18,855 nt of DNA from JAAYJM01 sp964498585 (GTDB lineage Bacteria > Bacteroidota > Ignavibacteria > Kapaibacteriales > UBA2268), in contig CAZCHH010000064.1 in assembly GCA_964498585.1 (NCBI GenBank), forward strand, positions 1 through 18,855. The letters run 5' to 3'. Under the pieces are notes generated by a model. That model was not told where the DNA came from, ran no database searches, and was given only the letters and a program-made list of their open reading frames with translations. A program made the translations under genes and the position numbers. Below are positions 1-7,024 of this stretch, piece after piece (positions within the stretch are counted from its first letter, which is position 1; the number at the start of each line of letters is the position of its first letter).

Positions 1-301
1 TTTTGGAGTGAAGTTTTTTTTTGATAAATACGAGATTTATTTCACCCCACCCTAAGGGATAAGCACAGACAATGGTTATTCCTGTTACAAATATATAATT
101 CCTACGGAATATATTTTAAAAAAAGATAAAACTTTTTACCAATAACCAACTGCAAATTCTCTTTTAAAACAGAAATTTCCATATTAAAATAAGCTATAAG
201 AATTATAATATAAGTCAAGGAATTTTTTAACTACAAAATTTGATTAATCAAATCGGTTTTTGCAAAATTATACTCAATCATTCCTTTAACAAAGTAAATA
301 T
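1..301. other. AT-rich scaffold start, no gene seen
   Basis: No convincing coding region is visible here. A short inverted repeat, ATTCC-TAC-GGAAT at 98-110, lies in a stretch (about 72-115) that looks like a degenerate interspersed repeat. A frame open from 240 on the plus strand runs into the 21-bp minisatellite and is best explained by it. Confidence 0.6.
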
Positions 302-507
302 AATGAGCAATAAGAACAGGAAAATGCTTAATAAACATTCTTATTACTCATATTCCGCTTCTTATTACTCATTCTACTCATCTTATTACTCATTTTCCTC
401 TTCTTATTGCTCATTCCACTCTTCTTATTACTCATTAACCTCTTCTTATTACTCATTTTCCTCTTCTTATTACTCATTTTCCTCTTCTTATTGCTCATTT
501 TTCGCAG
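302..507. repeat. 21-bp minisatellite, eight copies, plus an inverted partial copy
   Basis: Eight head-to-tail 21-bp units fill 340-507, each close to CTTATTACTCATT followed by TTCCTCTT. Bases 302-326 carry nearly the same sequence in inverted orientation (AATGAGCAATAAG onward), so the block could fold into a long hairpin with 476-500. Because 21 is a multiple of three, both strands stay open. The minus strand would read a seven-residue MSNKKRK repeat and the plus strand a Ser/Tyr-rich repeat. Both are most simply by-products of the repeat. The copies differ by one to several substitutions, as expected for an old tandem array. Confidence 0.9.
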
Positions 508-524
508 TTTAACGGCTTTCTTCT

Positions 525-733
525 CCTTCCCAAGTTGCACTTGGGAAGGTTTCTTTCACAAAAGCTATGCTTTTCTTATAAGTCATTAAGAAAAAATATA
601 AAGCACAGCTTAGAAAAAATCTTCCTTCCCAAGTGCAACTTGGGAAGGAGAAACGAAGATAATCTTCCTTCCCAAGTGCAAATGGGAAGGAGAAGAAAGG
701 ATAATCTTCCTTCCCAAGTTCAACTTGGGAAGG
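525..733. repeat. array of four 25-bp palindromic repeats
   Basis: Four near-identical palindromes lie at 525-549, 624-648, 667-690 and 709-733. The first is CCTTCCCAAGT, loop TGC, ACTTGGGAAGG, with 11-bp arms. The last three are spaced 42-43 bp apart by purine-rich linkers that resemble each other (AGAAACGAAGATAATCTT and AGAAGAAAGGATAATCTT). A fifth copy with the same linker occurs at 3489-3528. The palindromes create short open frames reading FPSCTWEG on either strand, which should not be called genes. The set looks like an interspersed palindromic (REP-like) family, and no helper transposase is visible. Confidence 0.9.
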
Positions 734-759
734 AGAAATACAAGATTGGAAAATGTAGG

Positions 760-777
760 TAACAGGCATGCCTGTTA
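760..777. repeat. perfect 18-bp palindrome
   Basis: TAACAGGCATGCCTGTTA is its own reverse complement. It lies about 400 bp upstream of the small secreted-protein gene, with the assembly gap in between. It could be an operator for a dimeric regulator or another interspersed palindrome. The sequence alone does not decide. Confidence 0.6.
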
Positions 778-844
778 TCTATAGAATATAACATATTAAT
801 TTGATATATATTAAGATAGTATATAAACTAAAATTATAATATAT

Positions 845-944
845 NNNNNNNNNNNNNNNNNNNNNNNNNNNNNNNNNNNNNNNNNNNNNNNNNNNNNNNN
901 NNNNNNNNNNNNNNNNNNNNNNNNNNNNNNNNNNNNNNNNNNNN
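845..944. other. assembly gap of 100 N
   Basis: There are exactly one hundred N characters, a conventional scaffold gap of unknown true size. The right flank is an ATAAT microsatellite and the left flank ends in AT-rich sequence of similar kind, so a repeat probably broke the assembly. Gene content inside the gap cannot be judged. Confidence 0.98.
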
Positions 945-1004
945 ATAATATAATATAATATAATATAATATAATATAATATAATATAATATAATATAATA
1001 TAAT
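945..1004. repeat. ATAAT microsatellite, twelve perfect copies
   Basis: Twelve uninterrupted copies of the pentamer ATAAT directly follow the gap and may continue inside it. The perfect copies suggest a recent or unstable tract. It lies 176 bp upstream of the small secreted-protein gene. Confidence 0.97.
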
Positions 1005-1090
1005 CTTTAAAATATTATTTTTTTCTTGTATATATTAAATATTATTATTAAATTGTTAACAGACTTTTACAAAATAGGAATATTTCATCA

Positions 1091-1124
1091 GCCGATAGTG
1101 TAATGTTGCTGTTTTGTTATCGGC
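1091..1124 (+). promoter_or_regulatory. stem-loop upstream of the small secreted-protein gene
   Basis: GCCGATA at 1091-1097 and TATCGGC at 1118-1124 form a perfect 7-bp stem around a 20-nt loop. It ends 56 bp before the start codon at 1181. It could be a 5' leader structure or an operator. No clear Bacteroidota-type promoter could be fixed by eye. Confidence 0.3.
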
Positions 1125-1180
1125 AAAAGTTCTTTTAATTAATTCAAATCAGTTCTTTTTTAACAAATAAGGAGACTTAT

Positions 1181-1474
1181 ATGAAAAAAGTAATTTTTGC
1201 AGCATTGTTATTTATAATAATGTTCGCATTCGAGTCTAATGGATATATCCAAGATTATAGTGACTCAGGTTGGTGTTCCAGCACTGGTTTTAATTCAATG
1301 CCAGGTAGAGCTAGTAATGTTACTACTATTCCTTTCGGTTATCATTTTTATTGTGTTGGTACTTTCGGAATATGTTATATAATTAGTGGCCCAAATTTAT
1401 ATATTTATAGGTCATTTTTGGATAATTATGAAGAAGAATCTGTTGAAGTTACGATAACTGAAATTCCTGTATAG
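1181..1474 (+). CDS. small secreted three-cysteine protein, unknown function
   Basis: This 97-residue protein has a signal peptide: Lys-Lys at residues 2-3, a hydrophobic core over residues 4-17, and likely cleavage near residue 21 (ESNG). The mature part, about 75 residues, carries three cysteines at 32, 58 and 65. Its middle is rich in Gly, Ser and aromatic residues, and the tail is acidic (DNYEEESVEV). The start is well supported by AAGGAG at 1169-1174 ahead of the ATG. A strong terminator follows at once, so the gene can form its own short transcript. I do not recognise the family. Size, export signal, cysteines and a propeller-like lipoprotein downstream recall the layout of Bacteroidales NVEAL peptide loci, but the NVEAL motif is absent. 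It is probably a real gene with unknown role. Confidence 0.75.
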   Translation: MKKVIFAALLFIIMFAFESNGYIQDYSDSGWCSSTGFNSMPGRASNVTTIPFGYHFYCVGTFGICYIISGPNLYIYRSFLDNYEEESVEVTITEIPV

Positions 1475-1483
1475 TTTTTAATT

Positions 1484-1517
1484 GCCCTTTGACTAAAATC
1501 AAAGGGCTTTTATTTTT
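1484..1517 (+). terminator. Rho-independent terminator after the small secreted protein
   Basis: GCCCTTTGA (1484-1492) and TCAAAGGGC (1499-1507) form a perfect 9-bp stem with a CTAAAA loop, followed by TTTTATTTTT. It begins 10 bp after the stop at 1474 and ends 40 bp before the next start at 1557, so it separates the peptide gene from the lipoprotein gene. Confidence 0.9.
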
Positions 1518-1556
1518 CTGTAAATTAATAATATTAAAATATTTATAAGCAATATT

Positions 1557-2813
1557 ATGAAAAAAAAATACTTTGTTTTAGTTTTGGTTTTGTTTATTAC
1601 TGCTAATAGCTGTAATGGAGAAAATAATATAACTATTCAATCTCAACCCTTAATCAAAGCCGAATCTGTCATTTTAGAAGAAAATGAAGATATTATATTA
1701 TCTGAAATTGAAGGGTGTTCTTTAAATTCTAATTCAGAAAAAATAGTATTAACTTCAGGTGCAAAAAAAATTATTTCTATATATGATTTTACAAATGGTA
1801 AAATAAAATATTTTAGAAAAGCTGGTTTATATTTAACCGATTCAATCAAAAATACTAATCGAATTCCTCCTGCAAATCCTTATAATCAAATTCCTATGTA
1901 TCCAATCAAATATTTAACCTTAGATGAATGTAATAGTATTGGACTTTCTGACTTAAGAATGTTAAATAATATTTTTATAAATGTTAAATATAATGATGAT
2001 AATACTATTAGTTCTTCAGCTCTTGTTTATTTACCTGTTTTATTAAAAGATAACCAGAAAACAGCTTATAATACTGCAACAGTTGTAGAATTTGATTCTT
2101 CACTTAATATTAAAAGGGTAATATTTCCAAATAACACTCTCAATCATTACACTATTGCTTTTTCTTTTATTGCAGATAAATCAAAAAAGCAATATTATTT
2201 ATTGAACGAAGCATTAGGTGCATATCATTATTTCAAAACAACAGATACTATTTCTATTCTAGCTGTTTATGATGAAAATGGAGAGTATGTTAAAACTGCG
2301 TTATATTTAGATAAAAAATTTGCAAATAACGAATTTATCTTTTTATCTTATATGTACAATCCGATAACAACTTCTATAAATAATCAACATTTTGCTATGT
2401 TTCCTTATGAACCAAATACAATTTATAATTTAATTACTGATGACACAATCAGTTTATCAAATCCAATTGTTGATTATTCTGAAAAATATGAAGAGGCAAG
2501 AAACAAGATAAAAAAGTTAAAAGAAAATGATAGTAGGAGAAAAATATTTGAAGAATATATGCCACTATCTGCTTATAAATTAATGAATAATGGAGTAAAT
2601 TTAATTGTTTGTTATTTGAATAAAGAAGATGAAGATAATGCTTCATTTATTTTTAGAGAATACGATACTAATGGAAAACTGATTTCTGAAAGAACTTTTG
2701 AAAACAAAGAAAACTTAAATATACAAAATATGCTTTACGACAAGAAAAATAATTATGTTGTGTTTTTTGTCAAAGGTGAAGAAAATTGGACAATGGAAAA
2801 GTACAGGTGGTAA
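1557..2813 (+). CDS. propeller-like lipoprotein, unknown function
   Basis: This 418-residue protein starts with a short lipoprotein signal: Lys at residues 2-4, a hydrophobic stretch over 5-14, and ANSC with the candidate lipidated cysteine at 19. It is thus probably anchored in the envelope. The body is rich in beta strands and repeats a pattern of YD or YDENG turns (SIYDFTNGK, LAVYDENGEY, REYDTNGKL) like blades of a propeller. This resembles the six-bladed beta-propeller lipoproteins common in Bacteroidota. I infer the fold from pattern, not from a catalytic motif. A charged, probably helical stretch lies near residues 300-335 (KYEEARNKIKKLKEN). No strong Shine-Dalgarno precedes the ATG, which is usual in Bacteroidota. 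It sits between a secreted cysteine-containing peptide and a thioredoxin-like protein, so handling or sensing an exported peptide is possible but unproven. Confidence 0.8.
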   Translation: MKKKYFVLVLVLFITANSCNGENNITIQSQPLIKAESVILEENEDIILSEIEGCSLNSNSEKIVLTSGAKKIISIYDFTNGKIKYFRKAGLYLTDSIKNTNRIPPANPYNQIPMYPIKYLTLDECNSIGLSDLRMLNNIFINVKYNDDNTISSSALVYLPVLLKDNQKTAYNTATVVEFDSSLNIKRVIFPNNTLNHYTIAFSFIADKSKKQYYLLNEALGAYHYFKTTDTISILAVYDENGEYVKTALYLDKKFANNEFIFLSYMYNPITTSINNQHFAMFPYEPNTIYNLITDDTISLSNPIVDYSEKYEEARNKIKKLKENDSRRKIFEEYMPLSAYKLMNNGVNLIVCYLNKEDEDNASFIFREYDTNGKLISERTFENKENLNIQNMLYDKKNNYVVFFVKGEENWTMEKYRW

Positions 2814-2823
2814 GTTCAAAAAG

Positions 2824-2900
2824 CTGTCGGTTATCAGCTATCGGCTATCAGCTATCGGCTATCAGCTATCAGCTATCAGATATCGGCTGTCGGCTGTCGG
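2824..2900. repeat. heptamer tandem array, eleven copies of CTATCRG type
   Basis: Eleven consecutive 7-bp units lie here: CTGTCGG, TTATCAG, CTATCGG, CTATCAG and variants. The array starts 10 bp after the stop codon of the propeller-like lipoprotein. It resembles the short tandemly repeated heptamers known from cyanobacteria and seen between genes in other phyla. Confidence 0.92.
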
Positions 2901-2905
2901 TCTTT

Positions 2906-2970
2906 CGTTATTAGTTATTAGTCATTAGTATTTTATTTTCTACCAATAACCATAAACCATAAACCAATGA
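2906..2970. repeat. inverted pair of heptamer arrays
   Basis: Four heptamers (CGTTATT, AGTTATT, AGTCATT, AGTATTT) run to 2933. After a short T-rich centre come four roughly complementary units at 2943-2970 (CCAATAA, CCATAAA twice, CCAATGA). The pair can form an imperfect hairpin. The same design recurs at 18514-18574 and 18758-18826. It lies just upstream of the thioredoxin-like gene. Confidence 0.8.
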
Positions 2971-3025
2971 CTATTATTCTTTTTTCAACAATAATATAAT
3001 AATTGAAGGAATTAAAGGTTTCAAT

Positions 3026-3469
3026 ATGTTTAAAAAAATATTTATTATATGTGTTATAGGTCTTCTCGTTTTTGGCTTTGCTTCTCCAAAAATAAACCAG
3101 TACATACAAAAGGAAAAACCGGACAAAGATGATATTGTGGTGGTTGCTTTTCAATATCCAGTTGGTTGTATAAAATGTGTTCTGCAAATTGAAGATATAA
3201 TCAAGGTATTGAACAAAGAATTTCCCGAAAAAGTAAAAGTAATTGCATTGGTTCTTTGCGATAGAGAAATTGAACTGAAAGCATTTATCAAAAATAACAA
3301 CTGGAAATATCCCGCATATAAAGTAAAGTTCAAAGAGCTAAAAGATTACGGCGCAACAGAAAAATCAATGATTAAAATTTACAATGCGAAGTCAGAACTT
3401 TTGCTTGATTTATTTTATGATGATAATGAAACATATACAAAATTAAAAGCATTTATTAAGTTATATTAA
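3026..3469 (+). CDS. membrane-anchored thioredoxin-like protein with CIKC motif
   Basis: This 147-residue protein has an uncleaved anchor or signal sequence over residues 4-19 and then a soluble domain. The strand VVVAFQYPVGCIKC places Cys48-x-x-Cys51 where thioredoxin-fold proteins keep their redox pair, at the start of the first long helix. The next strand, VKVIALVLC, and the alternating helix/strand pattern to the C terminus fit a TlpA-like fold in the periplasm. The domain is short, and the usual WC (Trp-Cys) context is replaced by GC. A cis-proline is not certain (the P of WKYPAYK is a candidate), so redox activity is inferred. It lies 212 bp downstream of the propeller-like lipoprotein, across two heptamer arrays. 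It could act on cysteines of exported proteins, perhaps the three-cysteine peptide encoded upstream. Confidence 0.75.
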   Translation: MFKKIFIICVIGLLVFGFASPKINQYIQKEKPDKDDIVVVAFQYPVGCIKCVLQIEDIIKVLNKEFPEKVKVIALVLCDREIELKAFIKNNNWKYPAYKVKFKELKDYGATEKSMIKIYNAKSELLLDLFYDDNETYTKLKAFIKLY

Positions 3470-3488
3470 AATATTAAATTTAAAAACT

Positions 3489-3560
3489 CTTTCCCAAGTT
3501 GAACTTGGGAAGGAGAAGAAAGGATAATTACTTCCCAAATTCAAAAGAGAAGGAATGTAA
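3489..3560. repeat. fifth palindromic repeat copy plus a degenerate copy
   Basis: Bases 3489-3513 match the palindromes at 525-733 (TTTCCCAAG, centre TTGAA, CTTGGGAAGG). The linker AGAAGAAAGGATAAT follows, exactly as between the third and fourth copies of the upstream array, and then a decayed copy at 3531-3554. The block fills most of the gap between the thioredoxin-like gene and the restriction gene. Confidence 0.85.
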
Positions 3561-3625
3561 AAACAATTTGAAAATAATTTTATTTTTATTAATTTGGAAC
3601 ATATTAAAAAATAAATTTTATTTCT

Positions 3626-6600
3626 ATGCCAAACATTAAAAAGAATATTTTCAATAAAAAGAAACTGAACCATTTGGTTTCTAAATTCGATTTTCAAGAT
3701 TTTGAGAATTTCCCTGAAAAAATTGCTGCACTAAACCGCTGGGTCGCTTTTGTGCAAAGTGATGCTTTTAAAGCAACTAAAGAAACCGCTTTGCAGGGTA
3801 ATTTTCTCAATGAAATTTTCGGAACGCTTTTAGGTTTTAATACACGCTTGCAAAATACTGATGAGTGGAATTTAGCTCAGGAGCAGGTTACTAACATAGA
3901 CGGAAAATTTGCCGATGGTGCTTTGGGGTTCTTTACTACTCAAAATTCTTTAGTGCGTGCTGTAATTGAACTGAAAGACCCGAATGCAGAGCTTGACAGC
4001 AAGCAAACACGTTTCAATGACAATCGAACTCCGGTGGAGCAGGCATTTTCATATCAGCATAAAACTGGTAAAGAGTGCCGCTGGGTTATTGTTTCAAATT
4101 TCAATGAAATACGGCTCTATCACTCTAATTCCTCAACGGAATATGAACTGTTCTTTGTTAGTGAACTTGCTCAACCTGAAAAATTCAATCAATTTTTCTA
4201 TTTACTTAACTACAAAAATCTGATTTCCAAAAGTAGCGAAAGCATTATTGATACGCTTTACAAAACCAACGAGCAAGATGAACAGGACATTTCAAAAGAG
4301 TTCTACTCCGTTTTCAAAAAAATTAGAATTGATTTATTTGAGCATTTGAAAGCCAATAATCCAAACATTGATGAGCTTATTTTGCTCGAAAAAACTCAAA
4401 AGCTATTGGACAGATTTATTTTTGTGTGTTTCTGTGAGGATAATTATCTTTTGCCGGAGCAGATTTTCAAGCAAATTGTGAAAAATGTTGAAAGCTCATT
4501 CAACTTTTCTGAAACAAAGATTTGGAATGAGGTGCGTGGTTTGTTTAATGCGATTAATCTCGGTTCTCCTGCACATAATATAAACAAATTCAACGGCGGG
4601 CTATTTGCAAAAGATGAAATATTAGATTCGCTTGTTATAAAAGACGGCATTTTAAAGGAAATGTCGAAAATTACTGAATATGACTTTGATTCCGATATTG
4701 ATGTCAACATTCTCGGGCATATTTTCGAGCAGTCAATTAACGATTTGGAGGAACTTAAATCGCAAATCGAAGGTAAAGAGTTTGATAAAAAGACAAGCAA
4801 ACGAAAAAAAGACGGCATTTTCTACACTCCGGAATACATCACAAAATATATCGTAGAAAATGCGGTCGGTGGCTGGCTCGAAGACAGGAAAAAGGAACTT
4901 GGATTTGACGAACTCCCCGCTCTTTCCGATGATGATTACAATTTCATTTCACACAAAAAAAGCAAACAGCAAAGCAATCAAAATATTCAAAAGCATTTGC
5001 AGTTCTGGAATGCTTACCGTGAAACCTTGAAAAATATAAAAGTGCTTGACCCCGCCTGCGGCTCCGGTGCTTTTTTAAATCAGGCATTTAATTTCCTTTA
5101 TGCAGAAGGGCAGAAAGTAAATGATACTCTCGCTTTGCTTAAAGGCGGGCAGCACGAACTTTTCGAACTCGACAAGCATATTTTGACAAATAATCTTTTC
5201 GGTGTTGATATTAATCTGGAATCAGTTGAAATCACTAAGCTTTCACTTTGGCTAAAAACCGCTAATAAATATTCCGAGCTAACCGCACTTGATAATAATA
5301 TTAAGTGTGGTAACTCGCTGATTGATGACCCCGCAGTAGCCGGTGAAAAAGCGTTTAAGTGGGAAAAAGAGTTTCCGGTGGTGTTTGGGGACTGGGAATT
5401 AGGAATTGGGAATCAGGAATTAGGAGTTGGGAATCAGGAATTAGGAAATATTAGCGGCAATACGAATTGTCCAGATTCCGAATTCCAGATTCCGAATTCC
5501 CAAACCGGATTCGATGTTGTTATTGGAAATCCGCCGTATGGCGCTGAATTAAATAATAAGGTTAAAGATTATTATAAGGAAAAATTTGATAATGTGCATT
5601 TTAGAACTATTGATACTTTTAATTATTTTATTTCAAGAACTATTTCCTTATTAAAAAAATTTGGTATTTGCTCTTTAATAGTTCCAAATAATTTACTATA
5701 TCAATATGAATATTTTAAAACAAGAAAATTTCTCACTGAAGAAAATTTCTTAAAAGTCATTATTAATTTTGGAGATGGTGTTTTTAGTGATGCTGATGTT
5801 CCCACTTGCTTATTTGTTGCACAAAAAATTAAAAATTATAATTATCAGATAAATTATAAAGATATTAGGAATGAAACTCAAAAGCAAAACTTTCTAATTA
5901 ATTCTTTTGAAAAAATAAGTTCAAATACTATATTGAATTTACCAGCTAATATAATAGGAATAAACGATATAGTTTATACTATTATAAAAAAAGTTGAGAT
6001 TAAATCAATAAAAATTGATGAAATAGCTGAAGAAGTCGCTTCTGGTATTTCTACAGGTGGAGATGATATATTCAGAATTAAATCTTTATTTGCCAAAGAT
6101 AATTCTTTTGAAAAAGAATTACTTCATAAAGTTTTAGTTGGGAGTGAAATTAATAAATTTTCAATTGAAGATACTAATCATTTTATAATTTATTCTGTTA
6201 AAAGTTCAAATACTGAAAATAAAGAAAATATTTTTAATTATTTAAATCCATTTAAAGAAAAATTATCAAATAAAAGAGAAACAAGAAAAGGTTTGCTTCC
6301 TTGGTATTGTCTTCACTGGCCAAGATTTGAAAAGCTTTTTACTGAAAATAAAATAATTTTAAGGCAAACTTCAGATAATATAAAAGCAACTGTGGATTTT
6401 GAAGGATATTTTGTTTTAGATAGTATTTTAATAATAAAAATTAAAGATGAAAATAAATATAGTATTAAGTTTATTGCTTCTTTATTAAATTCAAAACTAA
6501 ATAATTTTATTTATAAAATGTTTTCACAAGAAGAAGGTAGAACATTTGCTCAAGTTAAGCCGAATAATATTAGGAAACTTTTTGTTCCCAACATTCCCCT

Positions 6601-7024
6601 ATTCCCCAGCCCCGAGTCCCCAAACGCTTTTTCCCAGCAACCTTTCATCGCTCTTGCAGATATAATGCTTGAAAAGAATAAGGAATTACAGGAACTAAAG
6701 AATAAGTTTTTGAAATTGCTAACGCAGGATTTTTCAATAAACAAACTCAGTACCAAACTGCAAAACTGGTATGAATTAAGTTGGGCAGAATTTACTGGCG
6801 AACTAAAAAAGAACAAAATTGAGCTAACAGGCATTTTGAAAGAGGACTGGTCTGAGCGTTTCAACAGAATGAAGGAGTTGGCGGTAGAAATCAAGCGTAT
6901 CATTGACGAAACCGATAGCAAAATTGATTTGATGGTTTACAAACTTTACGATTTAACTTATGAGGAAGTGAAGATTGTGGAGCCGGGCTTTTCATTAAGC
7001 GAGGAAGAGTATAATAATTGTTAA
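3626..7024 (+). CDS. type IIG restriction enzyme/adenine-specific DNA methyltransferase
   Basis: This 1132-residue protein combines nuclease, methyltransferase and target recognition in one chain, so it would cut and modify DNA without a partner. The N-terminal part has a PD-(D/E)xK-like nuclease signature: an Asp in ADGALGFF, then E115-L-K117. A helical region follows, and then TPEYITKYIVE, typical of N6-adenine methyltransferases. Motif I, DPACGSG, is at 475-481 (SAM binding) and motif IV, NPPY, at 635-638 (catalysis). The segment near 790-990, opening with a VASGISTGG stretch, is the likely target recognition domain. Length and order fit Eco57I-type enzymes. Heptamer repeats are inserted in frame at about residues 590-626 and 991-999. 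The DNA between them is much more AT-rich than either end, suggesting domain exchange. No BREX or DISARM partner genes are present. The start ATG is chosen as the first in frame; no clear Shine-Dalgarno is seen. Confidence 0.92.
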   Translation: MPNIKKNIFNKKKLNHLVSKFDFQDFENFPEKIAALNRWVAFVQSDAFKATKETALQGNFLNEIFGTLLGFNTRLQNTDEWNLAQEQVTNIDGKFADGALGFFTTQNSLVRAVIELKDPNAELDSKQTRFNDNRTPVEQAFSYQHKTGKECRWVIVSNFNEIRLYHSNSSTEYELFFVSELAQPEKFNQFFYLLNYKNLISKSSESIIDTLYKTNEQDEQDISKEFYSVFKKIRIDLFEHLKANNPNIDELILLEKTQKLLDRFIFVCFCEDNYLLPEQIFKQIVKNVESSFNFSETKIWNEVRGLFNAINLGSPAHNINKFNGGLFAKDEILDSLVIKDGILKEMSKITEYDFDSDIDVNILGHIFEQSINDLEELKSQIEGKEFDKKTSKRKKDGIFYTPEYITKYIVENAVGGWLEDRKKELGFDELPALSDDDYNFISHKKSKQQSNQNIQKHLQFWNAYRETLKNIKVLDPACGSGAFLNQAFNFLYAEGQKVNDTLALLKGGQHELFELDKHILTNNLFGVDINLESVEITKLSLWLKTANKYSELTALDNNIKCGNSLIDDPAVAGEKAFKWEKEFPVVFGDWELGIGNQELGVGNQELGNISGNTNCPDSEFQIPNSQTGFDVVIGNPPYGAELNNKVKDYYKEKFDNVHFRTIDTFNYFISRTISLLKKFGICSLIVPNNLLYQYEYFKTRKFLTEENFLKVIINFGDGVFSDADVPTCLFVAQKIKNYNYQINYKDIRNETQKQNFLINSFEKISSNTILNLPANIIGINDIVYTIIKKVEIKSIKIDEIAEEVASGISTGGDDIFRIKSLFAKDNSFEKELLHKVLVGSEINKFSIEDTNHFIIYSVKSSNTENKENIFNYLNPFKEKLSNKRETRKGLLPWYCLHWPRFEKLFTENKIILRQTSDNIKATVDFEGYFVLDSILIIKIKDENKYSIKFIASLLNSKLNNFIYKMFSQEEGRTFAQVKPNNIRKLFVPNIPLFPSPESPNAFSQQPFIALADIMLEKNKELQELKNKFLKLLTQDFSINKLSTKLQNWYELSWAEFTGELKKNKIELTGILKEDWSERFNRMKELAVEIKRIIDETDSKIDLMVYKLYDLTYEEVKIVEPGFSLSEEEYNNC
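5394..5501. repeat. in-frame inverted heptamer arrays inside the type IIG gene
   Basis: Eight heptamers of GGGAATT/AGGAATT/GGGAATC type fill 5394-5449. Four heptamers of the complementary type (GATTCCG, AATTCCA, GATTCCG, AATTCCC) fill 5474-5501. The arrays face each other across a 24-bp centre and could form a hairpin. In frame they encode a seven-residue period ELGIGNQ/ELGVGNQ, then a looser stretch. They lie between motif I and motif IV of the methyltransferase, where a spacer can probably be tolerated. Confidence 0.9.
6596..6621 (-). repeat. second in-frame heptamer array, G-quadruplex-like on the minus strand
   Basis: Four runs of C4 lie at 6596-6599, 6604-6607, 6610-6613 and 6618-6621, with spacers of 4, 2 and 4 bases. 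The minus strand thus has four G4 runs, a canonical quadruplex pattern. Read on that strand the units are GGGGACT, CGGGGCT, GGGGAAT and AGGGGAA, again period seven. The coding strand reads PLFPSPESP in the type IIG protein. Confidence 0.8.

Noticed and set aside
328..540. Minus-strand gene for a Lys-rich MSNKKRK repeat protein
   Set aside because: The frame is open because the repeat unit is 21 bp; its start lies in a palindromic repeat, it has no ribosome binding site and the opposite strand is equally open.
525..733. CRISPR array
   Set aside because: Repeats are spaced regularly, but the linkers are short (about 18 bp) and similar to one another, the repeat is a full palindrome, and no cas gene is present.
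509..769. Small genes with FPSCTWEG motifs on either strand
   Set aside because: The motif is only the translation of the palindromic repeats; there is no independent coding signal.
1181..1474. True NVEAL-family peptide
   Set aside because: The characteristic NVEAL motif after the leader is absent; only the size, export signal and genomic setting are similar.
3626..7024. PglX of a BREX system or the methylase of a DISARM system
   Set aside because: No brx or drm genes are adjacent; neighbours are envelope genes and yifB, and an N-terminal nuclease signature supports a stand-alone type IIG enzyme.
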